A stretch of DNA of 64,000 nt from Amycolatopsis pittospori (GCF_013870525.1 NZ_JACBXD010000004.1:62001-126000), one strand, 5' to 3'; shown: positions 52,112 to 61,671, counted from the first letter of the stretch. Notes: generated by a model not told the origin, from the letters alone. Translations and numbers: made by a program.

Positions 52112-52671
52112 GCCGGCTGACGCTCGCGGCCCCGCGTGGCGGTCACTCGCCGTCCGTAGGGCGTCTTCCCGCCCGGTTTGTACACCGAAAGCACGGTCAT
52201 GGTCAGGTACATCGTCGTGGACACGATGATCGGATAGAACCCGTCCACCCGCTGCCCCGCTTCGACGAACACGCCGTCCATAGTGGACTCCGCCAGCGCG
52301 GCCAGCTCACGGATCCCCGGCAGCAGCGAGAACACCGTCAGCGCCGCCGCGATCAGCGTCAGGACCAGTTTGATCGCGACCCACCTGTACCGGATCAGTC
52401 CCCATTTCGTGCCCACACTGAGCACGATCCCGCTGACCAGGGCGGTCATGCTGACCGGCAGTAGCAGGTACCCGCCGACCTGGTCCATCATCAGGATGGC
52501 CGCGTGCTGGCGCCGGGGATCGTCGGTGAACACGGAGGTGGCGGTCAGGACCGCGTTCACCAGGGTGATTCCGAGCCAGCCGAGTGACGAGACGACATGG
52601 ACGACGAGGACGAGTTTCCGCCACCGCGGGGTGAGCGTCTTCGGCTGTCGCCGCACTGTGGAAGTACTCAT
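52108..52671 (-). CDS. DUF2269-like membrane protein
   Basis: 187 residues with four to five TM helices (LVLVVHVVSSLGWLGITLVNAVL, GGYLLLPVSMTALVSGIVLSV, YRWVAIKLVLTLIAAALTVFS, FYPIIVSTTMYLTMTVLSVYKPGG). The VHV..S..W.G pattern is seen in DUF2269-type membrane proteins. Function unknown. It overlaps the preceding gene by four bases tail to tail. Confidence 0.72.
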   Translation of the reverse strand: MSTSTVRRQPKTLTPRWRKLVLVVHVVSSLGWLGITLVNAVLTATSVFTDDPRRQHAAILMMDQVGGYLLLPVSMTALVSGIVLSVGTKWGLIRYRWVAIKLVLTLIAAALTVFSLLPGIRELAALAESTMDGVFVEAGQRVDGFYPIIVSTTMYLTMTVLSVYKPGGKTPYGRRVTATRGRERQPA

Positions 52672-52728
52672 GCGCCCAGTGTTTCCGCGAGCGGCGCTCC
52701 CGTCGTCCGTCGTGGAGCGGCACCTGGC

Positions 52729-53241
52729 CTACGTATCGTGGAGTACGAGTCCCCGGACGTACGCGGCCTGCCCGGCGTGTTGCAGGTCGTCGGAAAGCAC
52801 GCTGACCAGGCGTACCCCGAGGGTGACCGGCGGATCCCAAGCCTGGTCGACGATACGGTCGAGGGCGGCTTCGTCCAGACCGGCGGTCCATGCCGTCGTC
52901 GCCTCGTGCACCGCGTCGTAGTAGCCGGTGAGCAGATCGGCGGAGCCGACACGGACCGCGGCGACGTCCTCGGGCCGGTGCCCGTAGCCCGTGTCCGAGG
53001 CCGGGAACGGCAGTTCGAACCGGTCCAGCCAGCCCCCGGTGGTCCAGATCTGCTCGGTGCCCATGAGGTCCGCGACATGATCGTCCTGGACCCGGGTCAG
53101 GTGCCAGACCAGCCAGGCGATCGTGTTCGCGTCCGGCGCGGGGCTCGCCGCCAGTTGCTCGGGAGTCAGCCCCTCGACGGCCTCGTGCACGACCTCCTGG
53201 ATGCGGCCGAACCCGTCGGTCAGCACCTCGGCCAGTTTCAT
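52729..53241 (-). CDS. DinB/DUF664 mycothiol-type transferase
   Basis: ATG 53241 gives 170 residues. A DinB four-helix bundle with metal-site His in WLVWHLTRVQDDH (H47) and in SVLSDDLQHAGQAAYVRG near the end. In actinobacteria these DUF664 proteins are often mycothiol-dependent. It is divergent from the ArsR gene, which may regulate it. Confidence 0.85.
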   Translation of the reverse strand: MKLAEVLTDGFGRIQEVVHEAVEGLTPEQLAASPAPDANTIAWLVWHLTRVQDDHVADLMGTEQIWTTGGWLDRFELPFPASDTGYGHRPEDVAAVRVGSADLLTGYYDAVHEATTAWTAGLDEAALDRIVDQAWDPPVTLGVRLVSVLSDDLQHAGQAAYVRGLVLHDT

Positions 53242-53336
53242 CGAATCCCCTTCCGACGCTCTTCGATGCGGGATTACCCGCGGGCCTCGCACCGGAAACG
53301 ATGCCACCACGAGGTGACCCAGGCCTGACAACCTTG

Positions 53337-53348
53337 ACTTATATAAGT
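53337..53348. promoter_or_regulatory. Palindrome ACTTATATAAGT before the ArsR gene
   Basis: A 12-base perfect AT-rich palindrome overlaps a likely promoter (TTGACTTATATAAGTT) 22 bases upstream of the ArsR start, in the divergent gap to dinB. It is a probable autoregulatory ArsR operator. Confidence 0.55.
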
Positions 53349-53369
53349 TCAGGCCGTGATAGTTGCCGG

Positions 53370-53717
53370 ATGCACGCGTTCGACGTCCTGGGGGATCCGG
53401 TCCGCCGCCGGATCCTGGAACTGCTGGCGAACGGCGAGCTGAGTTCCGGGGACGTGACCACGGTGGTCCGCGGCGAATTCGGCATCTCCCAGCCCGCGGT
53501 CTCCCAGCACCTGCGTGTCCTGCGCGAGAACGGCTTCACCACCGTCCGGGCCGAGGGCGCGCGCCGGCTGTACTCGGTGGATCCCGGCCCGCTCAAGGAG
53601 ATCGACGGCTGGCTGGAGCAGTACCGCCGGTTCTGGACGGGTCCCCTCGACGCGCTCGCCACCGAAATCGCCCGCGGCCGCCGCGAACGCCGGAAGGCGG
53701 CGGAAGAAACCGGCTAA
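53370..53717 (+). CDS. ArsR-family regulator
   Basis: 115 residues from ATG 53370. HTH: VLGDPVRRRILELLANGELS, then GISQPAVSQHLRVLRENGFTTVRAEGARRLYSV. No metal-binding Cys motif is present, so it is of the non-metal sensor type that pairs with SRPBCC or DinB genes. It is divergent from the DinB gene, with the palindrome in its promoter. Confidence 0.9.
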   Translation: MHAFDVLGDPVRRRILELLANGELSSGDVTTVVRGEFGISQPAVSQHLRVLRENGFTTVRAEGARRLYSVDPGPLKEIDGWLEQYRRFWTGPLDALATEIARGRRERRKAAEETG

Positions 53718-53726
53718 CCTCTGCCC

Positions 53727-54557
53727 GTGTCGAAGAACCGGGGGCGCGCGGTGGTGATCGCCGTCGCCAGCGTCGTCATCGTGCTGGGCCTCGTCTTCGC
53801 CGTCACGGTGCGCGGCGGGCAGTCCAGGGAGACCCAGTGGCTGTCCTCGGAGCAGCCTGCGCGGACGACGCCGAACACGCCGTCCTTCTCGACGGCCGCA
53901 CCCGCGCCCACGACTCGTCGGACGTTGACCGTCGACAGCGGTTGCCATCCCGGCCAGGGTCCGGCCGCGCTGGACCCGGTCGCCGACGCCACAACCCGCC
54001 GCGTCGGCGCCGCCTGGGACCGCATCGAACGGTGGCTCAAGGCCAAAGCTCCGGCCTCGGCGGCGTCTCTCCGTCCGCCCGCGACGACCGCGGAGGTGAT
54101 CGAGACGCAGAAGATGATCGGGGTCGCCCTGCCCGCCGAACTCGTCGCCTCCCTGCTGCGGCACGACGGCGCGACCGGACGGGGTGACGGTTTCACCCTT
54201 CCGCCGTTCTACGCCCCGGTTTCCACGGCGAATATCGCGACCGAGGCGAAAACCCTGTGCGAAGCGCTGGTCTCGATCGGCGTAGACGAAAGCGTCGGCT
54301 CCTGGTGGCACGGGAAGTTCGTGCCCTTCGCCGCCGACGGCTCCGGCAACACCCTCTTCCTGGACCAGCGCACCGGCACCGCGCGGCTGGGCGCGAGCGA
54401 CCACGAAGGCGGCGTCGATTTCGCCCGATGGCCCGGTTCGCTGACCGAGCTGCTGGAGCAGACCGCGACCGCGCTGGAGACCGGCGGGGCGGTGGTCGGC
54501 GGTTACCGGCCGGTCGTCACCGAAAACCGGGCGCTGGAGTGGGACTTCCGGCGCTGA
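53727..54557 (+). CDS. Membrane-anchored SMI1/KNR4-family protein
   Basis: 276 residues from GTG 53727, ten bases after the ArsR stop. One TM helix at about 8-27 (AVVIAVASVVIVLGLVFAVT) precedes a Thr/Pro linker and a SMI1/KNR4 domain (WDRIERWLKAKAP, TTAEVIETQKMIGVALPAELVASLLRHDG, KFVPFAADGSGNTLFLD). SMI1/KNR4 domains are best known as immunity or interaction modules; here no toxin is adjacent. Confidence 0.82.
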   Translation: MSKNRGRAVVIAVASVVIVLGLVFAVTVRGGQSRETQWLSSEQPARTTPNTPSFSTAAPAPTTRRTLTVDSGCHPGQGPAALDPVADATTRRVGAAWDRIERWLKAKAPASAASLRPPATTAEVIETQKMIGVALPAELVASLLRHDGATGRGDGFTLPPFYAPVSTANIATEAKTLCEALVSIGVDESVGSWWHGKFVPFAADGSGNTLFLDQRTGTARLGASDHEGGVDFARWPGSLTELLEQTATALETGGAVVGGYRPVVTENRALEWDFRR

Positions 54558-54605
54558 GGAACGCGGGCGCGGGGACTGTCGGACCCCGCCCCTAGAATCG
54601 TCCGG

Positions 54606-56441
54606 GTGGCAGCCCCCGACATCGGTACCTCGGAAGCCCTCGAAACGCTGAACCGCGTTTTCGGTTACGACAGCTTCCGCGGCGACCAGCACGCCATCGT
54701 CGAACACGTCATCGCAGGCGGTGACGCGCTCGTCCTCATGCCCACCGGCGGCGGCAAGTCGCTGTGTTACCAGATCCCGGCGCTGGTGCGGCCCGGTGTC
54801 GGTGTGGTCGTCTCACCGCTGATCGCGTTGATGCAGGACCAGGTCGACGCGTTGCGCAACCTCGGCGTGCGCGCGGGTTTCCTCAACTCGACGCAGGATT
54901 ACGCCGAGCGCAACCGCGTAGAGGCCGCGTTCCTCTCCGGTGAACTGGACCTGCTGTACCTGGCGCCGGAACGCCTTTCGGTCGAGTCGACCGTGCGGCT
55001 GCTCGACCGTGGCAAGATCTCGCTGTTCGCGATCGACGAGGCGCACTGTGTCTCCCAGTGGGGCCACGACTTCCGGCCCGACTATCTGATGCTGTCCGCG
55101 GTGCACGAGCGCTGGCCGGACGTGCCGAGGATCGCGCTCACCGCCACCGCCACCAAGGCGACGCACGCCGAGATCGCGTCCCGGCTCAATCTCGAGGAGG
55201 CGCGGCATTTCGTCGCGAGCTTCGACCGGCCGAACATCCAGTACCGGATCGTCGGCAAGAACTCGCCGCAGCGCCAGTTGCTGGAACTGTTGCGCACCGA
55301 GCACAAGGGCGACGCGGGGATCGTCTACTGCCTGTCGAGGAATTCGGTCGAGAAGACCGCGGACTTCCTGGTGGAGAACGGGATCCCGGCGGTGCCGTAC
55401 CACGCGGGGCTGGACGCGCGGACACGTGCGAAGCACCAGTCGCGTTTCCTGCGCGAGGACGGGTTGATCGTCGTCGCCACGATCGCGTTCGGTATGGGCA
55501 TCGACAAACCGGACGTGCGGTTCGTCGCGCATCTGGACCTGCCGAAGTCCGTCGAGGGCTACTACCAGGAGACCGGCCGTGCTGGCCGCGACGGGCTGCC
55601 GTCGACGGCGTGGCTGGCGTACGGCCTCCAGGACGTCGTGCAGCAGCGCAAGATGATCGACATGTCGGAGGGATCCGACGCGCACAAGCGGCAATTGAGC
55701 GCGCACCTCAACGCGATGCTGGCTCTGTGCGAGACGGTGGAATGCCGCCGTGTGCAGGTCCTGACCTACTTCGGGCAGCGCAGTGAACCGTGCGGGAACT
55801 GCGACACCTGCCTGGCCCCGCCGGAGTCCTGGGACGGCACGGTGCCGGCGCAGAAGATCCTCTCCACGATCGTCCGGCTGCAGAACGAACGGCGGCAGAA
55901 GTTCGGTGCGGGGCAGATCATCGACATCCTGCTCGGCAAGACCACGCCGAAGGTGACCCAGCACCGGCACGATTCGCTGAAGGTGTTCGGGATCGGCACC
56001 GAGCTGAAGGAGCCGGAGTGGCGGGGCGTGGTCCGGCAGCTGCTGGCCCAAGGGCTCGCCGCGGTCGAGGGCGACTACGGGTCGCTCGTGCTCACCGAGG
56101 GCAGCGCAGAGGTGCTGAACGGGCAGCGGAAGGTCCAGTTACGGCGTGAGCCGGAACGCGCGGCCAAGGCGGCGGCGCGGTCCAGCGCGAAGAAGGCAGC
56201 GGCAGCCGACATGCCCGCCGAGGCGGCGCCGGTGTTCGAACTGCTGCGCTCGTGGCGAGCCGCGGCGGCGAAGGAGCAGGGAGTGCCCGCGTACGTGATC
56301 TTCCACGACGCGACCCTGCGCCAGATCGCCACCAAACGGCCCGCCACGCTGACGGAGCTGGGCACCGTCAGCGGCGTCGGCGAGAACAAGCTCGCCAAGT
56401 ACGGCGAACAGATCCTCGAGACGCTCGCTGAGCAGGGCTGA
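54606..56441 (+). CDS. recQ: ATP-dependent DNA helicase RecQ
   Basis: 611 residues from GTG 54606. Walker A PTGGGKS (46-52), DEAH box in [20 protein letters not shown], motif [12 protein letters not shown], and the RQC zinc Cys cluster ([23 protein letters not shown] with the last three in a row). A winged RQC region and a C-terminal HRDC-like domain (about 535-611, [19 protein letters not shown]) complete it. RecQ unwinds recombination intermediates and stalled forks. The MT0933-like gene converges on it five bases away. Confidence 0.95.
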   Translation: MAAPDIGTSEALETLNRVFGYDSFRGDQHAIVEHVIAGGDALVLMPTGGGKSLCYQIPALVRPGVGVVVSPLIALMQDQVDALRNLGVRAGFLNSTQDYAERNRVEAAFLSGELDLLYLAPERLSVESTVRLLDRGKISLFAIDEAHCVSQWGHDFRPDYLMLSAVHERWPDVPRIALTATATKATHAEIASRLNLEEARHFVASFDRPNIQYRIVGKNSPQRQLLELLRTEHKGDAGIVYCLSRNSVEKTADFLVENGIPAVPYHAGLDARTRAKHQSRFLREDGLIVVATIAFGMGIDKPDVRFVAHLDLPKSVEGYYQETGRAGRDGLPSTAWLAYGLQDVVQQRKMIDMSEGSDAHKRQLSAHLNAMLALCETVECRRVQVLTYFGQRSEPCGNCDTCLAPPESWDGTVPAQKILSTIVRLQNERRQKFGAGQIIDILLGKTTPKVTQHRHDSLKVFGIGTELKEPEWRGVVRQLLAQGLAAVEGDYGSLVLTEGSAEVLNGQRKVQLRREPERAAKAAARSSAKKAAAADMPAEAAPVFELLRSWRAAAAKEQGVPAYVIFHDATLRQIATKRPATLTELGTVSGVGENKLAKYGEQILETLAEQG

Positions 56442-56445
56442 CCGG

Positions 56446-56664
56446 TCAGTACTCGTTCGGGCGGCGCGGGGGCCGTCCGGTCATCCCGTCGACCTTGCGG
56501 ACGGCGCCGTCGATCTGGTGGTGGTACTTGCCCTTGGTCTTGCCGTCGACGAAGGTCGCGGCCTTGTTCACTACCTTCGAGACCTTCTCAGGATTCTTCC
56601 GCACGTAGGCGCGCACGGCCCCGGCGGTGCCGGCCAGGGCGGTCAACTTCCGCAGTAGAGCCAC
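56446..56664 (-). CDS. MT0933-like small antitoxin-family protein
   Basis: GTG 56664 with AAGGGA upstream gives 72 residues. The helix VSKVVNKAATFVDGKTKGKYHHQIDGAV matches the Rv0909/MT0933 antitoxin family (KAGEFVDxKTxGKY). No toxin gene is adjacent, so it may be an orphan. The name is by similarity only. Confidence 0.7.
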   Translation of the reverse strand: MALLRKLTALAGTAGAVRAYVRKNPEKVSKVVNKAATFVDGKTKGKYHHQIDGAVRKVDGMTGRPPRRPNEY

Positions 56665-56827
56665 GATGGGTCCCTTTCCTCGGGGTCGTCTGGTTGTCCT
56701 GCTCAACGACCAGTGGTGGTCACCGGGTTCCCCGTAGCGCGCCAAATCACTCATTTCGGATAACCGCCCAGGTCGGATCGCCGAAAACCGGACGCGCGAC
56801 GCGGCGGCGGACGCTAGGTTCGGGATC

Positions 56828-57802
56828 ATGCGGGATCTGTCGCTGCTGCCCAAGGCCCATCTGCACGTCCATCTGGAGAGCACCGTCCGGCCGGACACGC
56901 TCCGTGAGCTCGGGGAGGCGAACGGCATCCCCGTACCCGCCGAGCAACCCGTGTTCGACGGATTCCGGGCGTTCGGCGACTACAACGGGCTGCTCCGGTC
57001 CTGCCTCCAGCGGCCGGAAGACTTCGAACGAGTGGCGCGCGAATTCTGCGAGGACCAGGTCGAGGACGGCGTCCGCTACGCCGAGGTCACCTTCACGGCA
57101 GGAGCGCACGGCGAACGGCTCGGTGAACCGGACATGCCGCTGGCGTCCGTCCTCAAAGGACTTTCGGCGGGCGCGGCCGAACACGGGCTCGTCTGGCGGG
57201 TGATCCTGGACCACTCACGCCGCCGTTCCCTCGAACGCGCGCGGCTCACCCTCGACCTCGCCCGCCGGTACGCCCCGGACGGGGTGATCGCGATCGGCCT
57301 GGCGGGTGAGGAGAAGTATCCGCTCGCGCCGTTCGCGGGGATCTGCGACGAGGCCGACGAGGCCGGACTGCACCTCATCCACCACGCGGGCGAGGACGCC
57401 GGACCGGCCAGCATCCGCGAGGCGCTCGAACTCGGCCACAGCGAACGGATCGGGCACGGCATCCGGATCCTGGAGGACGTCTCCCTGGTCGCCGAAGTGC
57501 GGGAACGCGGTATCGCGCTGGAGGTCTGCCCGTCGTCGAACGTGACGCTCGGGCTCGTGCCGTCGTTCGAGGAGCACCCGCTTCCCCGGCTGGTCGACGC
57601 CGGGCTGGTGGTCACGCTCAGCACCGACGTCCCCTCGGTCACCGGGACCACGCTGACCGACGAGTTCCTGCGTACGCGGGAGGCGTTCGCCTACGACGAC
57701 CGCGCGCTCGCCGCCCTGGCGCGGGCCTCCGTCGACGCCTCCTTCGCGCCCGCCGACCTCAAGCGTTCGGTCCACCAGGAGATCGACGCCTGGCTCGCCT
57801 GA
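56828..57802 (+). CDS. Adenosine deaminase family protein
   Basis: 324 residues. The amidohydrolase metal site begins with HLHVH (11-15), continues with LIHHAGEDAG, GHGIRILED and STDVPSV, in the ADA order. The zinc enzyme deaminates adenosine or a related purine; some homologues act on aminodeoxyfutalosine. The region between strands is typical ADA, so purine salvage is most likely. Confidence 0.9.
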   Translation: MRDLSLLPKAHLHVHLESTVRPDTLRELGEANGIPVPAEQPVFDGFRAFGDYNGLLRSCLQRPEDFERVAREFCEDQVEDGVRYAEVTFTAGAHGERLGEPDMPLASVLKGLSAGAAEHGLVWRVILDHSRRRSLERARLTLDLARRYAPDGVIAIGLAGEEKYPLAPFAGICDEADEAGLHLIHHAGEDAGPASIREALELGHSERIGHGIRILEDVSLVAEVRERGIALEVCPSSNVTLGLVPSFEEHPLPRLVDAGLVVTLSTDVPSVTGTTLTDEFLRTREAFAYDDRALAALARASVDASFAPADLKRSVHQEIDAWLA

Positions 57803-57803
57803 G

Positions 57804-57865
57804 GCGTTCAGTCCTCTGAATGCGTTAGTTGCACGCGCAAGGACCGCATTCAGAGGACTAAACGC
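57804..57865. terminator. Long near-perfect hairpin after the ADA gene
   Basis: Arms 57804-57824 and 57845-57865 (GCGTTCAGTCCTCTGAATGCG and its near complement) have one mismatch and a 20-base loop. It directly follows the ADA stop. Confidence 0.65.
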
Positions 57866-57939
57866 GGGATGGGGTGGCCCGGCTCACGCGGGGGGCGGGC
57901 CACACAGGTTCTCCACATCCGTCACGTACCGTGGAACCG

Positions 57940-58752
57940 GTGACCGCTTCGTCCCCTTCGAGCCTGGACCTCATCGGCCAGTGGCAGCCACCGCCCAAGA
58001 AGCGCGGCCCGCGTGGATGCGTGATGCTCGCGTTGCTGGTCGTGGGCGCCTTGGTGGCCGGCGCGGTGTGGGTCGTGGTCAGCCTCGTCGATCGCGAACC
58101 GGTGCCGACCAAACCGGAGTTCACCGTCCCCGCGCTGAAGCCCGCCGCCCGTTCGGCGATCCCCGGTGACGCCGGACCGCTGCCCGCGGCGCCCGCGAAG
58201 GACGCCTGGATCGCGAAGGTGTCGGAGAACACGGACATCCCTTCACGCACGCTGCGCGCGTACGTGAACGCGGCCGAAAAAGCCCCCGCCAGCTGCGACA
58301 TCACCTGGGCGACCATCGCCGGCATCGGCCGGACCGAGTCCCAGCACGCCCGTCACGACGGCTCCCGCGCCGGCGAGGACGGTGTCGTGACGCCGCCGAT
58401 CATCGGCATCCCGCTCGACGGCTCCCCCGGTGTCATGGCGGTCGTCGACACCGACAAGGGCGCCCTCGACGGCGACCCGAAATGGGATCGCGCGGTCGGG
58501 CCGATGCAGTTCCTGCCCGCCACCTGGAAGCGGTACGGCGTCCGCGCGAGTGGTGACGGCGCCCGACCGGACCCGCAGAACATCGACGACGCCGCCATGA
58601 CGACAGCGCGCTACATGTGCGCGAAGGGCGGCGACCTCGGCAAGCCCGCCGGCTGGTGGACCGCGGTGCTGACCTACAACAACTCCACCGCGTACGGGCA
58701 GGAAGTGTTCAGCAACGCCGACGCCTACGGCAAGGCCGCGCTCAAGCCGTAG
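57940..58752 (+). CDS. Membrane-anchored lytic transglycosylase (SLT_2/MltB-like)
   Basis: GTG 57940 gives 270 residues. A short cytoplasmic head (KKRGPRG), TM helix (VMLALLVVGALVAGAVWVVVS), linker, then the SLT_2 domain: catalytic E133 in AGIGRTESQH, VGPMQFLPATWKRYGV and ARYMCAKGGDL. It cleaves peptidoglycan glycan strands outside the membrane. It overlaps the NmrA gene tail to tail by 11 bases. Confidence 0.88.
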   Translation: MTASSPSSLDLIGQWQPPPKKRGPRGCVMLALLVVGALVAGAVWVVVSLVDREPVPTKPEFTVPALKPAARSAIPGDAGPLPAAPAKDAWIAKVSENTDIPSRTLRAYVNAAEKAPASCDITWATIAGIGRTESQHARHDGSRAGEDGVVTPPIIGIPLDGSPGVMAVVDTDKGALDGDPKWDRAVGPMQFLPATWKRYGVRASGDGARPDPQNIDDAAMTTARYMCAKGGDLGKPAGWWTAVLTYNNSTAYGQEVFSNADAYGKAALKP

Positions 58753-59665
58753 CCGAGAACCGGCGCCGCGCCCACTCCTCGAAGCTCGTGAGCGGGAGCC
58801 CGAGTTCCTTCGCGGACTCGGGCCGGGCAGGAGCGCCCACGACGTTCAGGTATTCGTGCCCTGCGCCCATCTCCGGCATCCCGGCCGCGAAAGCCTGCTC
58901 CTCGGTCATATCGGGTGCCGAGAGCGGCCTGCCCGAGACGCGCGACAGGACCTCGGCGATCTCGGTCATCGAGAGGAGATCGCTCGCCAGCTCCAGTTCG
59001 ACGCCGTGGAACCGGTCCGGATCGGCGATGGCCGCGGCCGCCGCCGTGCCGATGTCGTCCACCTCGACCAGGGACAACCGGGTGCCCGGCTTCACGACGC
59101 TCACCAGACCGCCCTCGATCCCGCGGGGGAACAGGAAAGCCATGGACGGCAGGAAGTTGTCCATGAAGAAGCCCGGCTTCAGCAACGTCCACCGGGAAAA
59201 GCCCGCGTCGCGCAGGTGGTCCTGGATCGCGCTCTTGGCGCCGAGGCTCACCTCCACCGAAGGCCAGCGGCCGTCGACCCAGCCGGGTTCCCGGGTGTGC
59301 TGACCCGCGCCGGCGACGGATGTGTGCACGAACTGCGGCACACCCGCGGCCTTCGCGCCTTCGATGAGGTTGACGCCCTGCGTCACCTCGCCGTCGAAAT
59401 CGAAGCCCTCGCCGGTGAAACCGGGCATCTGCACGGAGAAGACCGCCCGGGCGCCCTCGGCGGCCCGGATGACGGAGTCGCGGTCGTGCAGGTCTCCGGT
59501 GACCAGTTCGATGCCGAGCGCCTCGACGGCCTTGGCACGTTCGGAGCCGGGATCGCGCACCAGTGCGCGCACGGGGACGCCTGCGGCGAGCAGGGCGCGG
59601 GCAGTGGCTCCGCCTTGGCGGCCGGTGGCTCCGGTGACCAGGACGGGTGCGGTTTCAGGGGACAT
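58742..59665 (-). CDS. NmrA-family NAD(P)-binding protein
   Basis: 307 residues. ATG 59665 with GGAGGAGC upstream. Rossmann TGATGRQGGATARALLAAG, then RAVFSVQMPGFTGEG and the NmrA-type LLKPGFFMDN. Atypical extended SDR, NAD(P)-binding, either a redox sensor or a reductase. It is divergent from the TetR gene, whose operators lie over its promoter. Confidence 0.88.
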   Translation of the reverse strand: MSPETAPVLVTGATGRQGGATARALLAAGVPVRALVRDPGSERAKAVEALGIELVTGDLHDRDSVIRAAEGARAVFSVQMPGFTGEGFDFDGEVTQGVNLIEGAKAAGVPQFVHTSVAGAGQHTREPGWVDGRWPSVEVSLGAKSAIQDHLRDAGFSRWTLLKPGFFMDNFLPSMAFLFPRGIEGGLVSVVKPGTRLSLVEVDDIGTAAAAAIADPDRFHGVELELASDLLSMTEIAEVLSRVSGRPLSAPDMTEEQAFAAGMPEMGAGHEYLNVVGAPARPESAKELGLPLTSFEEWARRRFSATA

Positions 59666-59689
59666 GACGCTCCTCCTCGGGACGGAAAG

Positions 59690-59749
59690 CTAAACGGCGG
59701 GGCCCGCCACTTAGCTTCCGCTACGATATGGCGGGGCCCGCCACTTAGC
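59690..59749. promoter_or_regulatory. Tandem TetR operator candidates between nmrA-like and tetR genes
   Basis: A near-perfect 26-base palindrome (GCTAA...GGCGGGCCCGCC...TTAGC, 59690-59715) is followed by a second GGCCCGCCACTTAGC half (59735-59749), identical to the first over 15 bases. The copies are 34 bases apart in the 102-base divergent gap. This is a strong operator candidate for the TetR protein acting on both genes. Confidence 0.75.
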
Positions 59750-59767
59750 AAACCCGGAGGTCAAATC

Positions 59768-60325
59768 GTGTCCGACCACCAGCGCGCCGACGCCAAGCGC
59801 AACTTCGCGCGCATTCTGGCCGTGGCCGAGGAGGAGGTCGCCGCCCAGGGCGCCGGGGCCTCACTGGAACAGATCGCGCGGACGGCCGGAGTGGGCTCGG
59901 CGACCGTGCGCCGCCACTTCCCCACCCGGCGCGCACTCCTCGAAGCGGTCTCCCACCGGCGGATCGCGGCCCTCGCCGCCCGCGCCCGCGAATTGGCCGA
60001 CGAGGCCGACAGCCGCGCCGCGTTGCTGACCTGGCTGGGCGAAGTGGTCACCTACTGCGTCACCGCGCGGGGGCTGGCGACCGCACTGTCCTATCCGGAC
60101 ACCGACCCGGTGCACGGGAACGGCTGCGCGGTGACGCTGGGAGAAGCCGCGGCCCCCTTGCTGCGCAACGCCGCGCGCGACGGCGCCGTGGCGCAGGACG
60201 TGACCGTCTCGGACCTGCTCACGGTGATCGTCGGTATCGCGCTGGGCACGGAGCACCATCCCGATCCGGCCGCCGAGGCGAACCGGCTGTTCCGGCTCGT
60301 CGTCGCCGGGGTGAGCCCGGGCTAG
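59768..60325 (+). CDS. TetR-family regulator divergent from NmrA-like gene
   Basis: GTG 59768 with CGGAGG upstream gives 185 residues. HTH: RNFARILAVAEEEVAAQGAGASLEQIARTAGVGSATVRRHFPTR. The C-terminal part resembles the SbtR/TetR_C_33 group (LLRNAARDGAVAQDVTVSDLLTVI). It probably represses the divergent NmrA-like gene through the tandem sites. It overlaps the VWA gene end by four bases. Confidence 0.9.
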   Translation: MSDHQRADAKRNFARILAVAEEEVAAQGAGASLEQIARTAGVGSATVRRHFPTRRALLEAVSHRRIAALAARARELADEADSRAALLTWLGEVVTYCVTARGLATALSYPDTDPVHGNGCAVTLGEAAAPLLRNAARDGAVAQDVTVSDLLTVIVGIALGTEHHPDPAAEANRLFRLVVAGVSPG

Positions 60326-61671
60326 GCGGGCAGAAGCCTTGTCACCAGACGCGTCAACTGGTGCACGTTCCGGCATTCGTGCATCTCGACGACCTCCGCG
60401 TACGCGTGCGCCTCGGAGTCCCCGGTGGACCACAGCGCCGTCCGCTCGGGGTTGAGCCAGTACGTATGCCTTGCGGCGGAAGCGATTCCGCGTACCGCCG
60501 CCAGATTGGGGTCGCCGCCGTTGGTCCTGGCGTCGCCGAGGATGAGCATGGAGGTCTTGGGACCCACGGCGTCCGAGTACCGCTCGACGAATTCGCCGAG
60601 CGCGTGACCGTAGTCGCTGTGACCGTCCCATCGGGTCAGCTCCGCGTCGGCGAGGATCCGCGCGCCGAGGTCTTCCGGATCGGCCGCGCCGGTGTCGACG
60701 AGGTGGGTGATCTCGTCGCAGGCGTCGATGAACGCGAACACGCGCACCTTGCCGAACTGGTCGCGCAGGGCCTGTACGAGCAGCATGGTGAAGTTCGCGA
60801 AACCGGCCACGGATCCCGACATGTCGCACAGCAGCACGATTTCCGGCCTCCCCGGCCGGTGCCGCCGGTAGGCCGGGCGCATCGGGACGCCGCCGGTGGA
60901 CAGCGAACGCCGCAAAGTCCGGCGCAGGTCGATCTGGCCGCGTGCGTGCCGTCGGCGGCGCGCGGCCAGGCGGGTGGCGAGTTTCCGCGACAACGGCTGC
61001 ACGACGCGGCGGAGTTCGGCGAGTTGCGCGCGGCTGGCGAGCAGGAAGTCGACGCGGTCGGCGGCGGGTGCGACGGCGTGCCGCGAAACCCTTTCCCTGC
61101 CGCGGACTTCCGCCACTCGCCGTCGTGCCTCGGTGCGTACGAGACCGCGGAATCCTTCGACCCGGCGGCGGACGTCGTCGCGGTCGAGCCGGTCGGTGAA
61201 GTCCTCCTGCGCGCCCGCGCGGATCGCGTCGAGTACGCGCACCACCAGTGTCTGTGGCTGAAGGCGTTCCAACGTCTGATGCGCGGACCAGCCACCGGTG
61301 CCCGCCGCGGCGCCGTACTCCCCCAGCATGTCGACGGCGAGGCCGGCGAGCTGCGTCAGTTCCGGCTGATCGTCGGCCGCGAGTGCCGAAGCGAGCCGAT
61401 CGCGCAGGGTCGCGAGGTCGTCGACCGGGTCCTGCGAGGGCGCGCCGACGCCGAGCGGGAAGTAGATGTCGAAGGTCGCGTCGAACACCGCGCGCTGGCC
61501 GCCGCGCCGGACCAGCGCCGCCGCGAGGCCTTCCCGCATCTGCTCGCGCGAAGCCAGGCCGAGCACTTCGAGTGCCGCGGCGGCGTCGACCGTCTCACTG
61601 GGACCGGCGGGGATCCCGTGCTCCCGCAGCGCTTCCACGAACTCGACGAGCCTGCCCGGCACGCCGCTCAC
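60322..61671 (-). CDS. VWA-domain protein, CoxE-like, MoxR partner
   Basis: 449 residues from GTG 61671, overlapping the MoxR stop by ATGA. N-terminal helical region (VEFVEALREHGIPAGPSETVDAA is typical CoxE). The C-terminal VWA domain has MIDAS D283-x-S285-x-S287 in LCDMSGSVAG, with FAFIDACDEITHLV and TSMLILGDART. MoxR/VWA pairs work as chaperone systems that insert metal cofactors or activate enzymes. The client is not encoded here. Confidence 0.9.
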   Translation of the reverse strand: MSGVPGRLVEFVEALREHGIPAGPSETVDAAAALEVLGLASREQMREGLAAALVRRGGQRAVFDATFDIYFPLGVGAPSQDPVDDLATLRDRLASALAADDQPELTQLAGLAVDMLGEYGAAAGTGGWSAHQTLERLQPQTLVVRVLDAIRAGAQEDFTDRLDRDDVRRRVEGFRGLVRTEARRRVAEVRGRERVSRHAVAPAADRVDFLLASRAQLAELRRVVQPLSRKLATRLAARRRRHARGQIDLRRTLRRSLSTGGVPMRPAYRRHRPGRPEIVLLCDMSGSVAGFANFTMLLVQALRDQFGKVRVFAFIDACDEITHLVDTGAADPEDLGARILADAELTRWDGHSDYGHALGEFVERYSDAVGPKTSMLILGDARTNGGDPNLAAVRGIASAARHTYWLNPERTALWSTGDSEAHAYAEVVEMHECRNVHQLTRLVTRLLPA

